Positions 1 to 6,045 of a DNA stretch of 12,661 nucleotides are shown here, one piece after another. Each line of letters starts with the position of its first letter. The first letter of the stretch is position 1. The DNA lies in the NCBI GenBank assembly GCA_964649675.1, contig CAZYPX010000049.1, positions 1-12,661 on the forward strand, read 5' to 3'. This DNA comes from CAZVCG01 sp964649675. GTDB lineage: Bacteria; Pseudomonadota; Alphaproteobacteria; UBA9219. A program made the position numbers and the translations under genes. The notes under the pieces are model-generated. The model was not told the origin of the DNA. It saw nothing but the letters and a program-made list of their open reading frames with translations, and did not search any database.

Positions 1-518
1 GCCCATCCGGGCTCATAAGCGACGATAAGCTGGGAGGCTTGCCCCTTTTCAGGTATCGAAGCGGCCAGCTGCTGAACGATCGCGGATTCGGCGGAACCGC
101 TTGCCCGCTGTTCCTGCGTTTCGCCGATGCAGACGATAGCCGTCAAACCCGCCAATTGCGCCGCCGCTACCTTTTTTGCGATAAGCTCGCTCGTTTCGCC
201 ATGGCCTTTCCTACGCTCGGAATGGCCAAGAATGACATAGCGGCATCCCAAATCGGCAAGCATTCCTGCACTGATGTCGCCCGTGTAGGCCCCATGGTTC
301 GCCGTGTGGCTATCCTGTCCGCCCAGCAGGACTGGAGACCCCATGATGGCCTCGGAAACCGGCCACAAAAGCGTGGTTGGAGGGCATAAGACGACATCAA
401 AAAGCAAAGGCTTTTGGTTGACGGCTTTATCCGCAATATCGCGCGCGAGGTTAAGGCCGGAAGTCAGACGGCCGTTCATTTTCCAATTGGCCACGATTAC
501 TTTTCGGCGTTTGGACAT
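1..518 (-). CDS. tpiA: Triosephosphate isomerase, C-terminus cut by window edge
   Basis: This glycolytic and gluconeogenic enzyme interconverts dihydroxyacetone phosphate and glyceraldehyde 3-phosphate in the cytoplasm. Reading the minus strand from the ATG at 516-518 gives 172 residues before the window ends, against about 250 for the family, so roughly the last 80 residues lie outside. The substrate-binding segment NWKMNG (Asn11, Lys13), the catalytic His in GHSERR (His99, Glu101), and the catalytic Glu in AYEPGW (Glu169) are all visible. The flexible loop 6 after that Glu begins exactly at the edge. An AAAGG ribosome-binding sequence (528-532 on the plus strand) sits 9 nt upstream of the ATG and supports this start. 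The gene is divergent from ppiD, an arrangement I recall from many alphaproteobacteria. The reading frame is intact, and identification is firm from the three active-site motifs. Confidence 0.96.
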   Translation of the reverse strand, partial: MSKRRKVIVANWKMNGRLTSGLNLARDIADKAVNQKPLLFDVVLCPPTTLLWPVSEAIMGSPVLLGGQDSHTANHGAYTGDISAGMLADLGCRYVILGHSERRKGHGETSELIAKKVAAAQLAGLTAIVCIGETQEQRASGSAESAIVQQLAASIPEKGQASQLIVAYEPGW

Positions 519-638
519 GGTATCTAGCCTTTGGAGGATGTGTCTTGTAGAAAGGGTGTGTTGCAGGGCGTGATTTGGCCTTTTATCATGTCGCGTTCGT
601 TTCGGAAACTGTAAATTCAAGATAGAAGGACTTTACCA
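519..638. promoter_or_regulatory. Divergent intergenic region tpiA/ppiD with a candidate ppiD promoter
   Basis: These 120 bp must hold the start signals of both divergent genes. On the plus strand, TTGCAG (561-566) and TATCAT (584-589) are separated by exactly 17 nt, a good match to a sigma-70-type promoter. It would start transcription near 596, giving a leader of about 43 nt. A small perfect inverted repeat, GTTTC-G-GAAAC (599-609), lies just after that predicted start. No convincing -35/-10 pair for tpiA stood out; CTACAA at about 545-550 on the minus strand is only a weak -10 candidate. The promoter is inferred from spacing and consensus match alone. Confidence 0.5.
624..630 (+). promoter_or_regulatory. 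Ribosome-binding site of ppiD
   Basis: AGAAGGA lies 8 nt upstream of the ATG at 639, an optimal Shine-Dalgarno spacing. It fixes this ATG as the start of the PpiD-like protein rather than a later in-frame codon. The short positively charged N-terminus before the membrane segment also fits this start. Confidence 0.75.
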
Positions 639-2525
639 ATGCTGCAGATCCTGCGTAACGCTTCGAAATCGTGGGTAGCCAAGGCGCTTATGATTCTCCT
701 TATAGCCAGCTTCGGTATTTGGGGTATCGGCGACATGTTCAGAGGTAATTTCCTGCAAAGGACCGTTGCGACCATTGGCAAAACCAGCATTCCTGTTCAG
801 GCGCTTGAAAGCGAATTTCAAAAAGCCCTCCCCGAGGCTCGTGAGGTATTTGGGCCGGACCTGACAGCCACACAGGCTCGTTCATTAGGCGTATTGGAGC
901 GCACGTTGAACATTATGATCGAAAACGCCTCCTTCGATCAGGAAGTCAGGCGTCTTGGCATTAACGTTGGCGAAGACGTCGTGTTGGCCCGTATCGCGGC
1001 GTATCCCGACCTGCGCGACAAGGACGGAAACTTCAACGCCGAGCTTTGGAAGAGAGCTTTGGCCAGAGGTGGGCTTACCGAGCGGGGCTTTATCGATCAG
1101 GAACGGCGCGTCAGCGGACGCCGCCTGTTGTTTGAATCGCTGGCCAATCATGTCAAGCAACCCAAAACCATGACCGACCATCTTTATCAGGCCCGTGGCG
1201 CGAAAAGAATGCTGGAAGTCATCGCCTTGGACATCGCCAGCATCCGCGACATTCCGGAGCCATCCACCGACGAACTAAAGGAATTTTACGAGAAACATAC
1301 CGATCTTTTCATGAGACCCGAAACGCGCGCCATCACCATGGCGCGACTTGCATCCGAAGAAATCACTAAGGACGTGAAAATCACGGAAGAAGAACTCAAA
1401 AAAGAATTCGAGGATCGGCAGGATGAGTTTACGCGCTCTGAGCAACGCGACTTCGTTCAGGTCGTTCTTCAGGACGAAGGCAAGGCCAAACAATTGACTG
1501 AAACCGCCGAAAAAAGGGGCGATTTAAGCGCTGCCGCCCGCTCGCTGGGAGCTAATGCGGTCGAGTTGAACGGCATCGACGAAAAGAACGTTCTTCCTGA
1601 GCTGTTTACGACGTTTTTCGCTCTTCAGGAAAACCAGATCGAAGGACCGGTCAAAAGCGGTTTGGGCTGGCATGTCGTACAACTGAAGAAAATCCATCCT
1701 GCCGGAAAAATGTCTTTCGAGGAGGTCAGGGACAGTCTGAGCGTTTCGATGCGGGAACAGGTTGTCGGCGATACGGTGGCGCATATGGTTAACAAGCTGG
1801 ATGACTCGCTGGCCGCTGGTCAATCTTTGGAGGAGATCGCGGACGCCCTGAAACTCCGGGTATTCAAGATTGCCGAAATTGATGCCAAGGGAAGACTTCC
1901 TGACGGCGCGGCTCCGTCCGACATATCCCCTGTGCCCGATATTTTGAACGCGGCCTTTAACCAGTCCCTTGGGGAATCAAGCCCCGTTATTGACGACAAG
2001 AAGGGCAACTATTGGGTTGTGCGTACCGACAGCATTAACCCTTCCCATGCCGAGCCGATTGAAGCCGTTCAAAACAAGGTTGCGGCATTATGGAAGAACG
2101 GTAAGCAGGCCGAGCGGGCCAAGGAAGAAGCCGAAGCCATCGCCAATACGTTACGGGAAGGCAAGAAATATACGGCATACGCGGGAAGAAACGGCATAAA
2201 GCTGCGTTTATCAAGCCCTGTCTCTCTGCTTGGCGAGATGGACAAGGAAATCCCTGCTCAAGCCTTTCCGATTATACTCAAGATGCGTAAGGACGACGTG
2301 ATAACCGTTCCAACTTCCTCGCATCATTACGTCCTAAGACTGGCCGATATCGTGGGAGTCGATCCCGCGAGACCTGACCACACTTACGCCAAGGTCGTGG
2401 ACGATGTGAACGAAAGGATGGGTTACGAACAGATAGAGCAGTACGCAAAACATTTGCGCCGCCGTTTCCCCGTCAAAATAAACGAAAATGTTCTTGAGAT
2501 GATGAAAACGCAGGGAACGCTGTAG
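639..2525 (+). CDS. ppiD: PpiD-like membrane-anchored periplasmic chaperone (SurA_N/parvulin family)
   Basis: The protein is a predicted periplasmic folding factor held in the inner membrane by one N-terminal helix, thought in this family to assist newly translocated proteins leaving the Sec channel. At 628 residues it is close to E. coli PpiD (about 623). A short basic N-terminus precedes a single membrane segment at about residues 14-32, followed by the IWGIGDMFRG stretch typical of alphaproteobacterial members. A SurA-like helical region spans about 35-225. A parvulin-like domain lies at about 265-355, ending in GLGWHVVQL (341-349), and a charged, helical C-terminal region follows. The parvulin domain keeps the C-terminal His of the fold but has FVQVV where active parvulins have an HIL-type motif, so isomerase activity is doubtful, as for E. 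coli PpiD. trpE starts 2 bp after its stop, so the two are almost certainly co-transcribed. The family is clear; the exact client set is unknown. Confidence 0.92.
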   Translation: MLQILRNASKSWVAKALMILLIASFGIWGIGDMFRGNFLQRTVATIGKTSIPVQALESEFQKALPEAREVFGPDLTATQARSLGVLERTLNIMIENASFDQEVRRLGINVGEDVVLARIAAYPDLRDKDGNFNAELWKRALARGGLTERGFIDQERRVSGRRLLFESLANHVKQPKTMTDHLYQARGAKRMLEVIALDIASIRDIPEPSTDELKEFYEKHTDLFMRPETRAITMARLASEEITKDVKITEEELKKEFEDRQDEFTRSEQRDFVQVVLQDEGKAKQLTETAEKRGDLSAAARSLGANAVELNGIDEKNVLPELFTTFFALQENQIEGPVKSGLGWHVVQLKKIHPAGKMSFEEVRDSLSVSMREQVVGDTVAHMVNKLDDSLAAGQSLEEIADALKLRVFKIAEIDAKGRLPDGAAPSDISPVPDILNAAFNQSLGESSPVIDDKKGNYWVVRTDSINPSHAEPIEAVQNKVAALWKNGKQAERAKEEAEAIANTLREGKKYTAYAGRNGIKLRLSSPVSLLGEMDKEIPAQAFPIILKMRKDDVITVPTSSHHYVLRLADIVGVDPARPDHTYAKVVDDVNERMGYEQIEQYAKHLRRRFPVKINENVLEMMKTQGTL

Positions 2526-2527
2526 GC

Positions 2528-4024
2528 ATGAACATTTCTCCGGATTTTGACGCTTTTGCGCGAAACAGGAACGTCGGAAAACATCAGGTTGTATGGACGC
2601 GTTTCATCAGCGATCTGGAAACGCCAGTATCGGCTATGCTCAAGCTTTGCGAAGCGAGGCCTTATTCGTTCCTTCTCGAGTCCATTGAGGGAGGCGCCAT
2701 CAGAGGCCGCTATTCGATCATAGGGCGTGATCCCGACCTCATCTGGCGATGCCGTGACGGGAAAGCGGAGGTTAACCGTAACGTCCTTTTTGACGACGCA
2801 GACTTTCGCCTTTCGGAACGCGCTCCTATCGAAGATTTAAGGGTTTTGATCGATGAATGCCGGATCGACGATCCCGATCATCCCAAGCCCATGGCGGCGG
2901 GCCTGTTCGGCTATCTGGGCTATGACATGATACGTTATTTGGAGCGCATTCCAGAGTCACCGCCCTCGGATGTCGATGTTCCGGAATCCGTGTTCATCCG
3001 CCCAACGCTTTTGGCCATTTTCGATCAGATCGAAAATTGCTTTACGCTTGTGACGCCTGTCTGGTTCAATGCGGCGCATACCGCCGAGGTCGCCTATCAG
3101 GCTGCCGTAAAGCTACTTGAGACAGCTGTCAGGGACCTTGGCCGTACCCTGCACCCACATCCGGTAAAAAACGGCACTCCGCCTGTTTCATGCAAAATCG
3201 ACACCAATATGGACGAAAGTCAATTCGTCACCATGGTTGAGCGTTCAAAAGAGTATATCCGCGCTGGCGATATCTTTCAGGTTGTCCTTTCCCAGCGCTT
3301 TAAATACCCCTTTGAATCCTCTGCTTTTGATCTCTACCGCGCCGTCCGACGGCTTGACCCTTCGCCTTTCCTTTTCTATTTCGATTTTAAGGGATTTGCC
3401 GTCGTCGGCAGTAGCCCCGAGATTCTGGTGCGCGTCCGCGACGGAAAGATCGTGATACGTCCCATTGCCGGTACGCGTCCCCGCGGCGACGGAAACCGAA
3501 CGGATTCCGAGTTGGCTGTCGATCTTCTTTCCGATCCCAAGGAGTTGGCGGAACATTTGATGCTTGTCGATCTTGGGCGGAACGATGTCGGGCGTTTTGC
3601 TAAAACCGGTACCGTTAAAGTGACCGAGCGCAATACGATTGAATATTATCGCCATGTGATGCACATCGTATCAAACGTGGAAGGCGAGCTTGATCCTCAA
3701 TACTCGGCGCTTGACGCCCTTATAGGAGGGTTCCCTGCCGGAACCGTCTCAGGAGCTCCGAAAATACGCGCTATGGAAATAATCGCTGAACTTGAGCCTG
3801 ACCGGCGCGGAATTTATGCTGGTTGCGTTGGATATTTTGGCGCAAACGGTAATCTTGACACCTGCATCGCCATACGTACGGCTGTCGTCAAGGATGGATA
3901 CGTCCATGTACAAGCAGGCGCAGGCATTGTTTATGACAGCGATCCCTTTTTGGAATATCGCGAATCGGTAGCTAAATCCCGTGGCATGCTGAAAGCCGCC
4001 GAAATCGCGCTTATAGAAAAGTAA
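2528..4024 (+). CDS. trpE: Anthranilate synthase component I
   Basis: This enzyme converts chorismate to anthranilate, the first committed step of tryptophan synthesis, using ammonia supplied by the TrpG glutaminase subunit. The 498-residue length is normal. The N-terminal domain carries the LLES motif (residues 49-52), whose Ser is part of the tryptophan feedback site in the family, so allosteric inhibition is probably retained. The chorismate-binding domain occupies about residues 225-495. It contains DIFQVVLSQRF, FAVVGSSPE, IRPIAGTRPRG, LVDLGRNDVGR, GGFPAGTVSGAPK, GCVGYFG, QAGAGIV and a final EYRESVAKSRG helix, with Glu and Lys in the expected places. These are full-length TrpE features, and the feedback motif argues against PabB or an isochorismate synthase. 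The ATG at 2528 is 2 bp after the ppiD stop, with AGGGA at 2512-2516 as a likely ribosome-binding site. No leader peptide or attenuator is visible, and trpG does not follow. Confidence 0.96.
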   Translation: MNISPDFDAFARNRNVGKHQVVWTRFISDLETPVSAMLKLCEARPYSFLLESIEGGAIRGRYSIIGRDPDLIWRCRDGKAEVNRNVLFDDADFRLSERAPIEDLRVLIDECRIDDPDHPKPMAAGLFGYLGYDMIRYLERIPESPPSDVDVPESVFIRPTLLAIFDQIENCFTLVTPVWFNAAHTAEVAYQAAVKLLETAVRDLGRTLHPHPVKNGTPPVSCKIDTNMDESQFVTMVERSKEYIRAGDIFQVVLSQRFKYPFESSAFDLYRAVRRLDPSPFLFYFDFKGFAVVGSSPEILVRVRDGKIVIRPIAGTRPRGDGNRTDSELAVDLLSDPKELAEHLMLVDLGRNDVGRFAKTGTVKVTERNTIEYYRHVMHIVSNVEGELDPQYSALDALIGGFPAGTVSGAPKIRAMEIIAELEPDRRGIYAGCVGYFGANGNLDTCIAIRTAVVKDGYVHVQAGAGIVYDSDPFLEYRESVAKSRGMLKAAEIALIEK

Positions 4025-4037
4025 CCGTCTGTTAATA

Positions 4038-4361
4038 ATGTGGTTTTACATCATGAGTGTGATGAGATTGCTTCAAGCGTCAATTATAGCTTATTTTTGC
4101 ACGGGGCTTGCCGTAACTCATGCCGCTGTTGTGGACGCACGTGAGGTCGCGCGTATAAATAATTGCGCCCCCAAAAAAATCGAGGTTTTTCAACAAACCC
4201 TCGGCATAGAGGGCAAAACCATCTATCGTGTCGAATGCAACTTGCCTAAAGCTAAAGATGAAGACACTGTCAAATTGGCTGATGCCCTTCTGATACAATG
4301 CACAGGTAGCCTTTGCGGACTTTTACGCATGGTAAATAATAACGATAACAGCGATAAATAA
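4038..4361 (+). CDS. Small predicted exported cysteine-containing protein, function unknown
   Basis: I do not recognise this family. The frame encodes 107 residues from the ATG at 4038. In-frame ATGs at 4053 and 4062 would give a more typical signal peptide (MSVMRLLQ... or MRLLQ...) and are equally possible, since none has a strong ribosome-binding site. A hydrophobic stretch at about residues 10-27 ends in THAA, a plausible signal peptidase I site near 29-30. The predicted mature protein has about 78 residues and four cysteines (Cys43, Cys67, Cys88, Cys93), which could form two disulfides in the periplasm. The C-terminus is Asn/Asp/Lys-rich. It begins 13 bp after the trpE stop and ends 20 bp before the pentapeptide gene, so it is probably in the same transcript. 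Its lysine and AT-rich codons differ somewhat from trpE. That it is a real gene rests on the tight packing and the signal-peptide pattern. Confidence 0.65.
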   Translation: MWFYIMSVMRLLQASIIAYFCTGLAVTHAAVVDAREVARINNCAPKKIEVFQQTLGIEGKTIYRVECNLPKAKDEDTVKLADALLIQCTGSLCGLLRMVNNNDNSDK

Positions 4362-4381
4362 GCATTCAGCTAGGCAACGTA

Positions 4382-5620
4382 ATGGCAGAACTGACACCTA
4401 TTGACCAGATTGAGTTGGATAAGATTATTGCAAAGCACGAGGCTTTCCGCATGGGCCGTTCGAACGGCGTGCGGGCGACGCTGGCGCACTATGATCTTTC
4501 AGGGCTGAATTTCAAGGGACGCGATCTCTCTCACGCCGATTTTACGGGATCGGTTCTTTATGAAGCGGATCTTGAAAACGCGAAGCTCGATTTCGCCTTG
4601 TTCTACGCTTGCGATTTGCGCAAAGCCAATTTCCACAGCGCGAGCCTAGTGCGCGCCGATTTGCGCGGAGCTTGTCTGCGCGGCGCGATCATGACCGGAG
4701 CGGACTTAACGAGCGCCGATCTGCGCGAGGGCACGTTCGCCACGTACGATCCAGAAAAAGGGCTTTCTTATATCAGCGACGGTGAAGCTTGGGCTGGAGG
4801 GGTCGGCGGTGTCGATCTTCGCGGAGCCAATCTCGGGTCGGTAAAGTTGTCTGGCGCGATCTGCACGAATTCCAATTTCGAGGACGCCAATCTCAGCAAA
4901 TCGGTCATCATACGCGGCAATCTCTCAGGCGCGAACCTGACGGGCGCCAACCTTGCAGGAGCCGATTTGAGCCAATGCGACATTCGCGACGTCAGCCTGA
5001 GAGGAGCAAACTTGACGGGAACGCTTATCGATTTCTCTACACTCGTGAATGTCGATATGACGGGAGCGCTGACGGATCAGCCCATGGGACCGACGACAGA
5101 CAAATTGCCCATGTCGCTGGAGGAAACAATCAAACAACACCAGCTCTGGCTCAAGACCAAGGGCGCCGAAGGCGCAAAGCTTGATCTGAGCGGCCACGAT
5201 ATGCGCAACGCATCGTCGCTTGTTGCCGCAAACCTGACCATGCTTACAGCTCAGAAGTCCGTCTGGTACGGGCTTGACCTCTCCCAAATCAACCTTCAGG
5301 CGTCGAACCTCTCCGAAAGCGATTTTCGAAGTTGCGCTTTCACGGCGGCCGATCTGCGTGGCAGCATTTTTCAAAAATGCAATATGGTGGGAGCAAAATT
5401 TATTCGGGCACGATGCGAGCCTCTTTATATCGATAACAAACGCAAGCTAAACGCTTCGTTCGCAGGGGCAAATTTGCGATATGCCGATTTTACGCAAGCT
5501 AATCTACGTGAAACCGATTTTTCGGGAGCTGATTTGAGTTTTGCGAACTTCACAGACGCCAATATAACCGGTGCCGATTTTGCCTATGCCAAGCTTCATC
5601 AGGCGCGGATTAACACTTAG
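4382..5620 (+). CDS. Two-module pentapeptide-repeat protein
   Basis: The 412-residue protein is dominated by A(D/N)LXX pentapeptide repeats, which fold into a square right-handed beta-helix. No signal peptide or membrane helix is evident, so it is probably cytoplasmic. Repeat blocks lie at about residues 38-119, 144-230, 267-340 and 358-412. The first pair of blocks is interrupted by a Gly/Tyr-rich loop (120-143) and the second pair by a charged loop (341-357). A helical segment with an H..(F/W) pattern precedes each half: IDQIELDKIIAKHEAF at 7-22 and LEETIKQHQLWLKTKG at 246-261. Each is followed by a similar entry into the repeats (LSGLNF and LSGHDM), which suggests an internal duplication. 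Members of this superfamily have varied or unknown roles. The DNA-mimic gyrase-protection proteins (Qnr, MfpA) are shorter and lack these helices, so that role should not be assumed. It is the last gene of the ppiD-trpE block and meets the opposite-strand gene almost head-on. Confidence 0.9.
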   Translation: MAELTPIDQIELDKIIAKHEAFRMGRSNGVRATLAHYDLSGLNFKGRDLSHADFTGSVLYEADLENAKLDFALFYACDLRKANFHSASLVRADLRGACLRGAIMTGADLTSADLREGTFATYDPEKGLSYISDGEAWAGGVGGVDLRGANLGSVKLSGAICTNSNFEDANLSKSVIIRGNLSGANLTGANLAGADLSQCDIRDVSLRGANLTGTLIDFSTLVNVDMTGALTDQPMGPTTDKLPMSLEETIKQHQLWLKTKGAEGAKLDLSGHDMRNASSLVAANLTMLTAQKSVWYGLDLSQINLQASNLSESDFRSCAFTAADLRGSIFQKCNMVGAKFIRARCEPLYIDNKRKLNASFAGANLRYADFTQANLRETDFSGADLSFANFTDANITGADFAYAKLHQARINT

Positions 5621-5624
5621 CGTA

Positions 5625-5984
5625 TTATTTCCTCCGCTTGCGGAAAGCGTCGGCTATCTGGTGCATTACGGACGCTTGACGATCGGAGGACTTGGGCGGC
5701 GGCGCTTTATTCGTGCGTTTGTCAACATGAGGTTTTGCGAGCATACGATCTATGTCATTGCGCGAGAAATGTGCTTCATCGTCCGGCTGTTCTTTGCGTT
5801 GAGGACGCGAAGCGTGATCAATCTGCGCGGATATAATGGCCTTAAGGTGAGGTTTGCTCAGCCCAAGCAAGAGCGATTGATCGCGAACGGCCCATGTGAT
5901 GAGCAATTTTTGGGCATCGCGTTTGTCCCCGCTTGTTGCGGCCAAGGCTTCCTTGATCTTGCTCTGCACATAGGCGTCAGTCAT
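5625..5984 (-). CDS. Small helical protein of unknown function downstream of mfd
   Basis: The chosen start is the ATG at 5982-5984, giving 119 residues. It is preceded by an AGAAAGGA Shine-Dalgarno sequence (AGGA at 5992-5995 on the plus strand) 7 nt upstream. A GTG 21 bp further out would add seven residues but has no such signal. Residues 1-57 look helical and hydrophobic-amphipathic, with the segment LLITWAVRDQSLLLGLSKPH (28-47). The middle is polar and Pro/Lys-rich (58-101), and the C-terminus is a basic amphipathic helix ending AFRKRRK. The N-terminal pattern (repeated Leu, WAVRDQ, LLLGL, PHLKAI) resembles conserved hypothetical proteins I recall from alphaproteobacteria, but I know no function. 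It lies 61 bp after the mfd stop on the same strand and is probably co-transcribed with it. A role linked to Mfd is only an inference. Cytoplasmic location is expected, as there is no signal peptide. Confidence 0.75.
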   Translation of the reverse strand: MTDAYVQSKIKEALAATSGDKRDAQKLLITWAVRDQSLLLGLSKPHLKAIISAQIDHASRPQRKEQPDDEAHFSRNDIDRMLAKPHVDKRTNKAPPPKSSDRQASVMHQIADAFRKRRK

Positions 5985-5991
5985 AGAGGCA

Positions 5992-5999
5992 TCCTTTCT
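5992..5999 (-). promoter_or_regulatory. Ribosome-binding site deciding the start of the gene after mfd
   Basis: On the minus strand this reads AGAAAGGA, ending 7 nt before the ATG at 5984. It favours that ATG over the in-frame GTG at 6003-6005, which would place this sequence inside the coding region. Confidence 0.65.
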
Positions 6000-6045
6000 C
6001 AACACGATTTGTAGGCTTTCGAGCGCAGGCTATATTAGCGTGAGT

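Noticed and set aside
39..389. Plus-strand frame of 116 codons at the left edge
   Set aside because: It is antisense to tpiA, whose active-site motifs on the minus strand are unmistakable.
4925..5374. Minus-strand frame of 149 codons within the pentapeptide gene
   Set aside because: The repetitive GC-biased codons of pentapeptide repeats naturally leave open frames on the other strand. There is no start signal or protein-like domain.
4382..5620. Pentapeptide protein as a Qnr/MfpA-type gyrase-protection factor
   Set aside because: Its length, two helical modules and interrupting loops differ from those proteins, and no context (quinolone resistance, topoisomerase gene, toxin) supports that role.
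5571..6014. Plus-strand frame of 147 codons overlapping the end of the pentapeptide gene and the small gene after mfd
   Set aside because: It is antisense to the better-supported 119-residue gene, which has a proper Shine-Dalgarno site, and it overlaps the end of the pentapeptide gene out of frame.
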